64,000 nucleotides of DNA. It comes from Stropharia rugosoannulata (taxonomy: Eukaryota; Basidiomycota; Agaricomycetes; Agaricales; Strophariaceae). Below the pieces are notes generated by a model, which worked only from the letters and a program-made list of their open reading frames with translations, did not search any database and was not told the origin of the DNA. The stretch is taken from positions 2,790,001-2,854,000 of the forward strand of contig JANCIK010000010.1 in NCBI GenBank assembly GCA_028532985.1, given 5' to 3'. How positions within the stretch are numbered: position 1 is the first letter of the stretch; each line of letters opens with the position of its first letter. The position numbers and the translations under genes are program-made. Positions 47,996-60,158 of this stretch are shown piece after piece.

Positions 47996-50271
47996 CTATG
48001 TCGCTGTTGAAGCGGGTAAGATGGTATTCAGGTCCTTCTCGCACCATTCCCATTCCTGACGAGCAACTTCTTCATGTTGAGGAGATCTCGGAGAGAATAT
48101 TGCAGGAAACTCGTGGGGCGCATTAGTGAGCTGTAGTATGTATATAATCAGGTGGAGTTCACAGTCTTCCGAGAATGTCACTACTCACGTCTCCTTTAAA
48201 CGCATTGTCCCCATCACTGTATTGGAAGGTGGTTTTACCGGTATTGGGATCCTTCGCTTTCTCGATGTTGAAGGTCCAAAGAAGCATGGCTACGGCTATC
48301 CAAATGGTCCGTTCTGCGAATGGGATGCCAGGGCACACTATAAGAAAACAAAAATCGAAACTCGATCAATGAAATTGATACCGGACGATGAACTCACTGC
48401 GCCTCCCGAACCCAAATGAGCTAGTCTCATAGCCTGCGCGAAGCTTGCCTTGATCGTCTAAGAACCTCTCTGGCTCAAATTGGTCAGGGTTATGGTACTG
48501 CGCCGGGTTGTGCTCAATAGCCCTTATTAAAACTTGTGATATCGCAGCGTGTTTGAATATAGAGAGAAATCTTACCATGGTAGAGCAAAAACGATGGTCC
48601 CTGAAGGCAGAAAGTACTCAGCGCCGTTATACTCTATAACGTCATCGGCAGTAGACAAATGCGGTATTCCTACTCGCACTGCAGGGCGCCAGCGGAGAAC
48701 CTCTGGCCGCGCAATCCACAAAGAGCATCAATTGTGAGCTGTTCCAGACTTTCATCGTAGTATTTTGGATCTCACCACGGATCAGGGCCTCTAGATATGG
48801 TAGCTGTGGGCGATCGGAGAACGTAGGCAGGCGATTCGGCCCTACGATATCGTCCAACTGCTTTTGTGCCCTCAGCACCTTCTGTGGATTCATAATAAAA
48901 GCCAAGATCGCCAATTTCAGCGTGGTCACAGTCTACCTCAGTGAAATGCTTATTTTAAGGATCTAAACTCATCAACCAGGTATGACTGACGCACCGTTTC
49001 ATACCCAGCCTGACAAGAATTTTAGGGATTATATTAGTCTGCTATCGCACCATGAACCTCTGGAACTCACCGCGACGAACTGAATTGTTAGGCGACTTCG
49101 ATCCTCTTCTGGATTACCCTCCCCGGCAAAAGAGGCCGCCCATCTACATTTTAAATAGCGAGGAGTTGGAAAAGAGTGTCAATGAGTAAACAACCTGGAA
49201 TCACATACGTGTTCATGCGGCAGGCTTTGCCAGACACGGCGTCTTCTATTAGAGACGAAAAAAACTTGTCATGACGTCTACGAAAAGCGTCTGCTCGGGC
49301 CCTCCATGGCATGGGACCAGGAATCCGATTGAGAAATGGCAGGAAGTTGGTGATGCTAGCGGTAAGACCAGCCATCGAAGCTAATTCATTCACAATCTTG
49401 TCTTTCCGTCAGTTATCTTTTACATACTTGCTCACAAATGTCACCCACAAATTTAGCCTCTATAAGCGTCTCTTCGTTGCCCGTTGGACAATGCGCTCCG
49501 AAGGCTGCAGTCAAGATAGTGCTCGTTGCCATCCTATAATCAAGAATCCTTTCCATTATCACAGTAATGTAAGAGAAATTGACTGCTTACCTTTCCACAT
49601 TCTTACTCCAACTTGACCCATCATTTAGGAGGTGTTGTATAGTCAAAAGTGACTCGAAATGCTGCAGTGGTTCCGTCACTCCGAAGCGCGCAGGTGAGAT
49701 AGTGGCAACTGTCAGTCGCCTCGCAAGCTGATACCCCTCTTGAGGTGCGTTAGTAGCCCAGTATACGTTGTTGGGATCGACGTTGTCATGCTATCCTTAT
49801 TTTTATAACGGTGAATACATTCTTTCAAGCAAGCACATACCATGTAAGCCATCATAGGCCTCGACGAAAACTTCACTGCTCTCCTTTCCAATATCTCCTT
49901 TGCTAGGTCCATATTTCCTATCAAAATTATCGGCTACACAAAGGATACGTGTTAGGCATATGCGTATAAGATTGGGAATATACAGCGAACGTACAATTCC
50001 GACTACATTCAAATAGACAAGGTCACCATATGTCTTGATCAAAGACCGAAAATAGGTTGCAAGATGCTTCTCTCATCAGTACGACTGGGTGGTAGAAGTT
50101 ACACAATTAGCCTACCTGCTGGGGCATCTGCAAGAGATTGCCAATAATAGGCAGCCCCCTCGGTCCAGGCGGCTGATATTTGCGTGCCCTGTAGTATGCG
50201 AGCACATAGAAGACCCCAAGAGTAACAGCAGCAAAAGCCACTGTTATCGGCTGAAGTACAATGTCCTTCAT
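47996..50271 (-). CDS. Cytochrome P450 (copy C)
   Basis: Close relative of copy B. The ATG at 50271 gives MKDIVLQPITVAFAAVTLG, aligned with the start of copy B; the open frame extends upstream only from a GTG. Segments: QPPGPRGLPIIGNLLQMP, FLNRIPGPMPWRARADAF, TLKLAILAFIMNPQK, PTFSDRPQLPYLEALIRG, VLRWRPAVRVGIPHLSTAD, FALPW joined to AIEHNPAQYHNPDQFEPERF, FGFGRR and CPGIPFAERTIWIAVAM. It ends NTILPASTAT. The gene appears complete and functional and serves here as the reference for reading the two broken copies D and E. Confidence 0.88.
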
Positions 50272-50727
50272 AGCGGGGTGTTGGGAGACACTTGGGCGTT
50301 GCAACGCCACGTTTCCACTTCTTTCATATGGCTGAGAGTGTGATACAGACACTAGGACATATTATGTGACATGAACAATGAATACATAACCATCAAATAT
50401 GATTATAATCAAAGTTGACATTTAATTCAATTTTGACAAGCGAAAAAGGGGGACAGTTGAATTTTTAGTCTGCAGCTGGCTGTGTCTTGTGCGTATGTAT
50501 ATAATTGTCAGTGTTATTAATCACATATCTCGGGACCCAGTGGTATGTACCACAGCGACGTTGTTCGTCGATTTCAATTGGTCGGCATATTGAGAACAAA
50601 ACAAAACACCTAGATTTACATACTTGTCAACTTACTTGGATAAAAGTGAGCTGGTAAAGACTACAACTTTAAGTACTCCAGTAAGCATTTACATCTACGA
50701 GTCCAATGCGGCCGCATCCAATGGTAA
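50272..50727. other. Intergenic between P450 copies C and D
   Basis: AT-rich 456 bases with no coding content; promoter of copy C. Confidence 0.5.
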
Positions 50728-51885
50728 TTACGTCGTTGTCGAAGCGGGTAAAATGGCGTTTAAGTCCTTCTCACACCATTCCCACTCCTGACGAGCAACC
50801 TTTTCATGTTTGGGGGATCGCGGAGAAAACACGGCAGGAAACTCATAAGGGGCATTTGTGAGCTGTGGAAAGCGATCATCAAAATGTGAACATTGGCCAA
50901 CTCCTGGTATTACTCACATCACCCTTAAATGCGTCATCGTCAGCGCTATATTGAAAGGTAAGACCGGATTTAGGATCTTTTGCTTTCTCGATGTTGAAGG
51001 TCCAAAGAAGCAGTGCAATGGATATCCAAACAGAGCGCTCTGCGAACGGGATTCCAGGGCATACTGTCGAAGGTAACAAAATCAATGGGAATCTATTATT
51101 GGGTTGCGCATAGACTTACTTCGCCTACCAAAGCCGAATGAGCTAGTCTCGTACTGCGCAAGAAGCTCTCCTGTATCATCTAGAAATCTTTCAGGCTCGA
51201 ATCTATCAGGGTTACAGAATTGGCTAGTATTGTGTTCAATAGCCCTGGTTGCAAACCGGTGGTTCTGTGACTCCAGCACGCACAGACGTCATTATCCCAG
51301 CTGTAAGTCGCCTTGCAAGCGCATATTCTTCTTCGCGGGCATTGAGTGCCCAGTATAGCTTATCCGGATCAACTTTATCGCGCTGAACAGCTCATTAGAA
51401 AGAAATCCACAGTACTAAAATCTCTTTGCATACCAGGAACGGCATAACGGGTCTTGATGAGAACTTGACGGCCCGTTTGTCTAAAATCTCCTTAGCAAGG
51501 CCAATATCTCCAATCAGTAATATAGGCTTTGCAGTATGTAATACATCATCAGTAGCACACCATACGATTATTGTTGCCATGATGTAGTGGCAAGGACACG
51601 TACAATTCCGACTATGTCCAGATAGACAAGATTCCCATACTTCTCAACCACAGATCGGAAGTAAGTTGCGAGGTGCTACTCTCGTCAGTATGACCAAGTA
51701 TCAAGTATACCAGACGTGAATAAAGAACTTGCCTGCTGGGGCATCTGAAAGAGATTACCGAATATGGGGATTCCTGGAGGTCCAGGAGGTCGACGCCCAT
51801 GATGCCTTCTCTTCCGATGTGAAATCAGAGTAAAGGCAAGTCCCAGAGCAGCGACTACAGCGACTACAATGCTAGGTAGAGCCAT
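50728..51885 (-). pseudogene. Cytochrome P450 (copy D), internally deleted
   Basis: The 5' part is normal: MALPSIVVAVVAALGLAFTL anchor, PPGPPGIPIFGNLFQMP, ILLIGDIGLAKEILDKRAV, DPDKLYWALNAREEEYALARR and MTSVRAGVTEP. The 3' part is normal too: AIEHNTSQFCNPDRFEPERF, SSFGFGRR, CPGIPFAERSVWISIALLL and NAILPASTTT. Everything between, roughly the middle half of a P450 including the I-helix and the K-helix ExxR region, is missing. The junction lies near 51258/51259, where an exon runs straight into the tail of the last intron before AIEHN. The result is a stop four to seven codons later (PVCNQGY-stop). Without the oxygen-binding I-helix it cannot be an active P450. The intact neighbours have about 2.3 kb; this copy has 1.16 kb. 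Confidence 0.85.
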
Positions 51886-52071
51886 ACCATTCAGGAGTGG
51901 GAAGTAGAAGGTTTCGCTGTCAGGAGCGCCACAAGTCGATGTCTTTAGTGTGAGAATTATGTACTGGACAACAAGCGTATTCCCAACTGTGTTTAACAAA
52001 GTGCAGAAATCTGTATGCATTGACCTACGCTACTTGTTTCCACGTCCAGTATGTAAGCATTATCCCAATAA

Positions 52072-53289
52072 CTAAGTTGTTGAAGCAGGTAAAATAGCGT
52101 TTAGGTCCTTCTCACACCAATCCCATTCCTGCCATGCGACCTCTTCGTGTTTCAATGATCGAGGGGTAAATGTAGCAGGGAACTTGTAGGGTGAATTTGA
52201 GAGCTGTGAACACATTCATATTTGTGTAAACTCTTGTAATATTTGGCTACTCACGTCCCCGGTATATTCATTGTCACCTGCACTGCACTGGAGAGTATTA
52301 CCGGATTGAGGATCCTTTGCTTTCTCGATGTTGAAGGTCCAAAGCAGTAGAGCAATGGCTACCCAGACAGAACGTTCGGCGAATGGAGTTCCAGGACATG
52401 CTATCAATCAATAAGCACATCAATGTTCTGCATCATGTTAGATGGCATTACTGAATATCCGCAACTCACCGCGCCTGCCAAATCCGAATGTACTGGTCTC
52501 GTATTTTGGCAATAGCTCGCCTGAATTATCCAAAAATCGCTCGGGTTGGAATTTATCCGAGTCAATGAACCGATTTGAATTATGTTCAATGGCCCTAGTG
52601 GAGCATATGAGTTTGTCCAGAGGTCGGCGAGCATAAACCTTACCAAGGAAGTGCAAAAACAATGGTTCCTTTAGGCAGGAAGTACTCACTCCCATTATAA
52701 GCCAGGATGTCATCAGCACTAGACTGGTGTGGAACGCCTACTTGCACTGCGGGACGCCAACGAACTTGTACCTCTTTCACTACAGGTCAGTTTTTGACCG
52801 GTCAATTTTAAACGCTATTTGCTTACCCCGAAGAAATGCCTCTATATATGGTAACTTTGGACGATCTGCAAAAGTTGGCAAACAGCCTGATCCTATCACA
52901 CTGTCCAATTCCTTCTGAGCTTTTAAAACCTTGTCCGGGTGCATTAAGAAAGACAAAATTGCTGTTTTCAAGGTAGTCGCAGTCTAAAGGACCATTGATT
53001 GGATCACTCCCTTGTTTGCTCCTGTTTAGTTTTAATTTGGCTTCTTACCGTTTCGAACGCAGCCTGGAGTTATGGCTTTGGTTTTGCATCAATCTTAGTA
53101 CGATGTTGTACGCGCTGCAATGAATTGGATTGCTAAACGGCTCTGAATCCTGATCGCCCTCCGCCTTATCTTCAGTGGCAAACTGAGCCGCCCACCTGTA
53201 CAGTTCGAACCAGTTCGTTAGTTGACAATATCCAGATAGACAAGATCGCCATAGTTCTCAACCAACGAGCGGAAATATGTTGCAAGATG
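52072..53289 (-). pseudogene. Cytochrome P450 (copy E), 5'-truncated and internally deleted
   Basis: The 3' half is well preserved: AAQFATEDKAEGDQ, TLKTAILSFLMHPDK, PTFADRPKLPYIEAFLRG, GVPHQSSADDILAYNGSEYF, FALPW-AIEHNSNRF, FGFGRR and CPGTPFAERSVWVAIALLL, ending NAILPASTT. The membrane-anchor exon is absent upstream. Exon 2 is present (HLATYFRSLVENYGDLVYLD) but at about 53223 it passes directly into the intron that precedes the AAQFA exon, so the exons for helices B to H are gone. The acceptor of that intron is kept. No start codon with an anchor is found in the 350 bases upstream. Not functional as a P450. Confidence 0.82.
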
Positions 53290-53656
53290 CTAATAAACTC
53301 ATAAGCTCTGCCGAACCACAGAAATTATGTACATTGAAAACTCTGTAGTCGTCGTATGCTTGAATCTAGAGACCTTCTGGGTGGCTTCGAGCATGATTGA
53401 TTGATTGCTAGTGAGCGCGCTACGCCGCAGACGTTGTCTTGGCGCCAAGCACAAATTAGACGCCCAAATGATTCGGAATCATACAAACCGCGCGGGTATT
53501 TGCCCCAGTAACAATCTCGTTCTTTTTGCAGGTTGAATCATGAAGATGATTGAAATACACGTTAGTGAGGCCACTTCAGCCCATGAGCATTGAGCTGCTC
53601 TAAAAAGGCATGTAAAAGGTTGCCAGATATTCATTCAGTGGATTGGACAAGACTGT
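53290..53656. other. Intergenic between P450 copies E and F
   Basis: Where the first exon of copy E should lie there is unrelated sequence with no PPGP-type segment, confirming the truncation. No other feature is seen. Confidence 0.5.
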
Positions 53657-55977
53657 TCACCATGAGTCTGTCTCTTTCGCGGCTGGTAGAATATGATTAA
53701 GGTCCTTATCGCACTCCTCCCATTCCTGTATCGCCACCTGTTTATGCCGTTCTGATCGAGTAGAAAAGTTAACCGGAAATTCCAGAGGAGCGTTGACCAA
53801 CTGTGTTCATTCGATGAGATAATAATCAGTGTCAACAACACGAGAATTAAACATAATAACTAGACGGACATCACCGTTAAATGCAGAATCGTCAGCTCGA
53901 TATTTAAAAATATGCCCAGTCAACGCGTCTGGCTCTTCACATTTACGAATATCAAACGTCCAGAGGATCATTGCCACGGCAATCCACAGGGACCGCTCGG
54001 CAAACGGACTTCCTGGACACACTATACAGTATGTGTGAGTACAAGTACAGAGACACACATATCTGACTCTGCGCATTATTACCTCGCCTCCCAAAACCGA
54101 AGGTACTAGTCTCATAATCTCTTCGAAGCATTCCGGCATCATCTAAAAAACGCTCGGGGTTGAAGCGGTCAGTTTCGGTGTATCGCGACGACTCGTTCTC
54201 AATAGCCCTGAATTCGGTGGACTTAGTCTATAAAAATCAATGATATGGTGTATTAAATATGACTTGCCACGGAGGAGCGAATACGACGGTCCCAGAAGGA
54301 ATAAAATGTTGCTTGCCCTTGTATTCAATAATGTCGTCGGCGGTTGACAGGTGTGGGACGCCAATCCGGCCGGCAGGACGCCAGCGGAGCGCCTCTTCCT
54401 CAGTTAAATAATGATGAGAGCTTCTAGAATTTGGAATAACAATTTTACAGTACCTCGCACTATCGCATCCACGTAAGGAAGCCGTGGACGATCTGTAAAA
54501 GATGGGAGACGGTCTGTCCCGACTACACTATCGATCTGCCTTTGCGCTTCGGAGATCCATTCCGGGTATAGAAGACACCCTAATATAAACGTTTTGACTG
54601 TACTGGCAGTCTTTGCGTTGGTGATTAGATAGTACTACAGACTGTACAAAATGATCTCCTACAGTTTCAGTGGCGGCCTATAACAGGTAGTACGGCAGTT
54701 ATTGTCAGACTCTACTCCTGCCATAAATGCTACAATCACGCACACCAGCAAACTGATACATGAAACGACTAGGTCTGTCTCCGTCTTCCTTGTCTTCTTT
54801 TGCAAAAGTAGAGGTCCATCTAAAGGAACCTTTAAAACAGAGTGCATGTATTAGTATGGTATAACGACGCACGTATCTATCCCGGACGCTTTCCCGTGTA
54901 CTGCTTCATGGATTAGCTTGGAGTAGAACCCCTTCTCGCGAGCATGGAGGGCATTTGCTCGTGTTCTCCAGGGCATGGGTCCAGGTATACAGTCCAGAAA
55001 GGGTAAAAAGTTTATAATGCTTGCAGAAAGATTACACATATTCACCACCTCGAGGATTAACTGGATAGCGAACGTTACAGCTGAAAATAAGACTCCGAAG
55101 ATAAATTAAGATACATACGTTGAAAACTGTTTTGAGCTTTGGGTCATCGCCATCGGGGCAATGGACGCCAAACCCAGCCGACAACGCAGAGCTCACAGCA
55201 AGCCTGCCTTTTGATCAGTTTGATATCGTAAAGAAACCAGAATAGCGCACCTGTTTATGTGGTCAAACCAATCCCGTCCGTTATTCAGAAGGTGCTGAAT
55301 AGTCAATAGCATTTCGAATCTGTGCAGCGCTTCCGTTTTGCCAGCGCGCACGGACGACATCACTGTGACGGTCAGTCTCCGACCAACATGAAATGCTTCT
55401 GTCTGTCCTTCCACACCCCAAAAGGCTCCATCGGGGTTGACGTATTTGCGCTGTAGGCTCGCGTTAAAGGCAATTCATCGTCAAGCCAGTTGAAAAGAGA
55501 GCGCACTACGTATGGTAAAGACGGGCGGGACGAGAACGTTGCCGATTTCTTCTCAAGTATGTCCTTTGCTATCTTCATCTCACCAATCAAGAGCACGGGC
55601 TATATATATACATGGACTGCGTTGGACAACATGGCTGATGAGTTAACAGTCTACCAGATCACTCACGGTGCCGAGCAAGTTCAGAGACACCAGTCCTCCA
55701 TGTTCCTCTAAGAGCGACCGGAAATACGTGGCCAAGTGCTGTTATGCAGTATGTCTATATAGGTACATTGGTGAAATACGGATGTGGACCTGGAACATAC
55801 CACGCGAGGTAACTGCAAAGCATTGCCTAGGATTGGCAAGCCCTGAGGACCCGGTAGACGTTTGCGTTTAGTAATGCTCTCCGTCAGAAAGCCAATGCAA
55901 GACAACAGTAACCCCAAGCCCGTAAGGCTAACAACAAGGATACTTGATAGTAGTACAATCTGGACATTGTCGGGCAT
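53657..55977 (-). CDS. Cytochrome P450 (copy F)
   Basis: Outermost member of the array. Anchor MPDNVQIVLLSSILVVSLTG, then LPGPQGLPILGNALQLP. Further segments: VLLIGEMKIAKDILEKKSA, FHVGRRLTVTVMSSVRAG, FLDCIPGPMPWRTRANAL, PSFTDRPRLPYVDAIVRG, RIGVPHLSTADDIIEYKG, AIENESSRYTETDRFNPERF, FGFGRR, CPGSPFAERSLWIAVAM and a final WEECDKDLNHILPAAKETD. All regions expected of a P450 are there. It is closer to copy A (shared VNYxDP, EECDKDLN style and Glu-Ala-Leu after RAGKT/RAGNT) than to B-E, so A and F may be the older flanking pair and B-E a later expansion. Confidence 0.87.
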
Positions 55978-56699
55978 GAGGGTGGCGGTATAACGTGAGA
56001 TGTGCTAGTTGACCCAATCCAAGATATAACTAATTAATCCTAACCGTCTGGAAAATTCTCCACAAATAGAATTCTGTGCACGTAACTACTTTTGACGTGG
56101 GATTTCAAGTAAGTATGTTCATAAACTTAATATAACCGAAGTAATCCGGGTGGTGAACGTTGAGCAGTCATACGAATATTGCCAGATGTTTTCGCCATCT
56201 TTATAGTTGATCTCAGAAGAAATCCTCAGACTCGATGCGCAGGTCACCCCAGAACATATGTGTGATGGCCGGAAACATTGACGGAAACAGAGTAGTCTGC
56301 AGACCTTGCTGTGTCATGAACAAGTCAAATTTAGACATCTTCAACTTACCAAGCACGCTACATATAATTTCTCTACGCCTGTAATATTTGACACTCTCGT
56401 AACATGGAAATTTCCATACAGCATGGTATGTATTTCAAACGATAGCATCGCTATAGCTAAGCTAAATAACGGGGTGTGCGTTAGGACGAATGCGAGCGAG
56501 AAAATGCATTAGTAGCAAAAATGGATGGGAAAAGGAGCAGTCCGGCCAGTAGCCGGCAACGACAAGTCTCAGAGCATGTATAAATGTACGAAATGCTAAT
56601 TGGTTGGGAATAAAGAGAAAAGATAACAGGAGAACAGTCGGAACAACACGAGAAAAAAGACAGACATAAAGAATAGCAAACGCGAAGGTTAGGATATGA
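55978..56699. other. Intergenic
   Basis: Promoter of P450 copy F and 3' side of NST1. No coding region is recognised. Confidence 0.5.
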
Positions 56700-59600
56700 T
56701 TAGGAACTAGCGTGTGGCGTCGACGACGCGGCCGCATTGTGGTTCATGAACGGCGGCCCGGGGAAGAAACCACCGGGCCCCTGCGGGTGCCACGCTTCCC
56801 CGTTCGGTGTCGGGGAGTTGCCCCAGAGTGAGCCGCCGCCAATGGGCGACAAGCCTGGATGGTGCAGCTGGTGTAGATGGCTACCCGTGCCAATGGGGTT
56901 CGTAATGGGACGCGCAGGAGAAGGCGAGAACCCAGGCGGGCCAGCCGCATTCCACGGCGCAGGCTGTCCCGGTCGAGGGCTCGTTGGAGCCCAATTCTGC
57001 AGAGGCGCTGGCGCTCCGACAACTATCCCGGCACCGATGGGTGCCACACGCCGCTGGCCAGTGGTCGACACGACCTCGTCATCCTCAGTCGCGAGGGCAG
57101 ACGAGCCCAGGGTAGTCTTGGGACTGGGCGAGCGGCGGTTGGGCGAACCAGACCCGGAACTTGCTCCCTCCGTCGAGCTGCCGACGACGGGCCTGGCGAT
57201 GGGTGCAATAGGTCGAGTGATAGGTCCCGGCCCAGATATAGCGCTGTCCGTCTGGCTATTTGCCAAAGCCATTGAACCGCGGCGGCCCTGCCCCGGAGCC
57301 AGCATGGAAGGCGCTGGGACACTTGTGCTTGCCAAGGGGGTTTTTGGGTTCGGGGGACCTATTGGGGAAGGTGCGGCAGAAGGAATGACGGAGCTGGGAA
57401 GCGGGACACCAATCGGAGGCATGGGCATGCGACTGAAATTGGGGTCAAATGACGGGCCCGCATTGAAACCACGCGACAATGGTGTCTGCGTGAGCGGTGT
57501 CCCTGGAGGAGGGTGATGCTGCATGTTTGCCGGATTGAAGGGGTACTGCATGGGCGGGAAGTTTCCGACGCGGGGAGACATATTGGGCGGGGGTATCATA
57601 TGGGGACCCTGTGGGTGACCAAACATCATTCCAGGTTGCGGGGGGAGGTGGGGAGTGATTTGCTGAGGGTTCATGCTGCCAATCGGAGGGAGATGGTGGG
57701 GCCGCGACATGTTGGGAGGCTGTTGCTGCTGCTGCAGAGGTTGGGGAGCCGACGGGAGAGGGTGTGGACGAGGTCCTTGTCCAACTACACCAGGAGGAAT
57801 TGTTGACGGAGGTTTGTTATTCACAGCCTTCTTAACATTCACAGAAACGCCGTTGACGACGGGCGTAGCAGGCTTCTGTGCGCGGGGCGCCGCGATGGCG
57901 AGGTTGATAGCGGGGGCGACGGGGGGCTTGGTCGGCGTGGCGAGCGAGGAGGTTGAGGAGGACGCGGTGGCGTTGGCGCGGACGGGCGTCTTGACGGAGT
58001 TGGCCTGCGCCTGGGCAATGGCTGCGGCGCGCTGCTGCGCGGCGAGTTTTTCCTTTGCTTCGCGCTCTGCCTTGTCCTCCTTTTCCTTTGCGACTTTCTT
58101 CTCCCTTTCTATCCTCTCCCGCTCCTCTCGTTTCTCCTTTTCGATGCGGTCCCGCTCCGCCCGCTCTTCGCGCTCCTTGGCTAGCCTGGCCTCGCGTTCC
58201 TCCTTGGCTTTGCGGTCCTTCTCCTCACGCTCCTTCCTCAGACGTTCCTCCTTTTCTTTCTTCTTCTTTTCCCGCTCCAGCTCGCGCTCGCGCTCCTCCT
58301 GCTGCCGTTTCTTCTTTTCTTCCTCCTTACGCAACCTCTCTTCCTCCGCCTGACGCTTGGCTGCCTCGCGCCGTAGTCGTTCCTCCTCGCGCCTTTTCCG
58401 GATTTCCTCCTCCTGAGCAAGCTGCTTGGCTTTAGTAGCAGCTTCCTCAGCCGCTTTTTCAGCAGACTTAGCCGCCTTCTCCTCCTCTTTCGCAAGCTTT
58501 TGTTGTCTGTTTTTGTGTTAGCCCCTGTCCAGTACCCATGACCAAAAATATTACGCACCGCTTCTTGTCCTTCTTCTTCTGGTTCTGGGACTGCTTCTTC
58601 ATTTCGCGATCACGGGTAGACTTGTCCTCCTCCTCAAGCTCGCGGAGGAGTTGCAGCTGTCGCTCCTGAGCAACCTTCTCGCGGTAAGCAGTAAGTACAC
58701 GCTGCTCGAACATGCGCGCGGCGAATATGGAGAACATGCGCTTTCCTTCCTCCATCTTCTGCTCCTCCGTCATCGGCTACAAATCAAAAGAAAGATCAGG
58801 TAAAATAAACAGGTCGAATGAAAAAAACATACCTCCTCTTCTTCGTCGTCTTCGTCATCCTCCTCGTCACTCACACCGGCATCATCTTCACTCGCACGGT
58901 CGTCCTCACTCTCATCGTCGCTCTCATCCTCAACGTCGATTGCAGCTTCCTCTTCCCGCTGCATACGCCGCTCGGCTAGCTGCTCCATCATTTCTAAGAA
59001 CTTTTGACCATCATTCTTTAGCAGGTCGTCGGCGACCGTCAAGATGTTCCCTGGCCCTAGAAGTCAAGTATGTGCATGGATATATGCAGCGGAAAGAAGG
59101 GGGACATACCTGTGACGGTTAGGCTACTCCCAATGTTGAATAGCCCATCCCGTCCCTTGCCAGCCTGGATAGCCCGCCGCCCATTCACCTGTGGCGGCGC
59201 ACGGCGCGCTGGAGATTTACGTTCTTCCTCATCCTCATCCTCTTCATCTTCCTCCTCGTCTTCCTCGTCCTCCTCTTCTACATCATCCTCCTCTTCGTCC
59301 TCCTCGTCATCGTATGGATGGTCGTCTTCATACTCTTCCTCCTCGTCATCTTCTGTTGGTGGGTGGTGGTGCGGGTGCGGGTGTGGGTGAGGATGCTGAT
59401 GGTGCTTGCGACCATTGACGGCTGGTTTGGGTGTCCGGGCGGCAGTTACTCGCTTGGGATTCGCAGGTGCAGGCGCCACGACGGCGCCGTTCTTGTCGAG
59501 CTCTACACTGCCGGGGAATGGGCCGGGCCCCGGCGGAGGGGGAATGGTCCCACCGGACGATACGTAGCGCTGCTGGTAATTCGCGTACTGTTCTAGCTCT

Positions 59601-60158
59601 TCGTAATAAGCATCGTACAGTACCTCGAGCTCCTCCTCTATCGCATTTCTACTTGATCGGGTAAGATCAACGGCTGTAAAGGCCCAGAGAAAGAACATAC
59701 CGTTTTCTGCCACATACAGCACACGAGCAGCTGTGCTTCTGTTGCTCCTTCATCTTCTTGAGTACCGTGTCCTTCTCGATCTTGACAAGGCTGCGGCGCT
59801 CCTGCTCACCGAGCCCGAGCCAGAAGTCCTTGATACGCTCCCGCTCCTCAGTCGTACTCGTGCTCCAAATCTTGTTGGCATTTGCTTTCCCCTTCTGCGA
59901 GTTTCCAGACCCACCTGCCACTCGCGACTTCGTTCCTCCACTCGTGGTCGATGTAGGGGGCGATGGGTGACGATTCTGCTGCGGCGGCGGGGTCTGCTGC
60001 TGCTGCTGGCTCTGCGGGGCTTGCTGCGGGGCTTTCGAGGCCGCTCGGGCGCTCTTCGGCGGCTGCACGGGCGTCTGTGCGTAGTTCATCGGTTGCTTCC
60101 CGATGGCGATGGAAGATTGGGTATGGCCGACGGGCGGATTTGCTCTGCTCACGGGCAT
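56700..60158 (-). CDS. NST1: Nst1-like stress response protein
   Basis: Nst1 proteins affect salt tolerance in yeast; the molecular role is poorly known. The order fits the family: a Gln/Pro/Ser-rich start ([16 protein letters not shown]), a conserved block [20 protein letters not shown] with a small Cys motif [10 protein letters not shown], and a conserved helix [19 protein letters not shown] His/Pro repeat ([13 protein letters not shown]) and long Asp/Glu tracts follow, then [19 protein letters not shown] and [18 protein letters not shown]. Next come more than 200 residues of highly charged Arg/Glu/Lys coiled coil and a long Pro/Gly/Ser-rich disordered tail ending STPHASS. Four introns separate five coding exons, all with the frame kept. 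The start at 60158 follows an AG, so an additional 5' exon is possible. Long plus-strand open frames here are antisense by-products of the repeats. Confidence 0.88.

Noticed and set aside
14781..55977. Secondary-metabolite gene cluster (PPTase-like, MFS, P450s, methyltransferase, esterases)
   Set aside because: No polyketide synthase, peptide synthetase or terpene cyclase is present, and housekeeping genes (QCR2, DNA polymerase, eEF1B gamma) are interspersed.
56737..58353. Long plus-strand open frames (259 and 226 codons) opposite NST1
   Set aside because: They mirror the Pro/Gly- and Arg/Glu-rich repeats of NST1 and have no features of their own.
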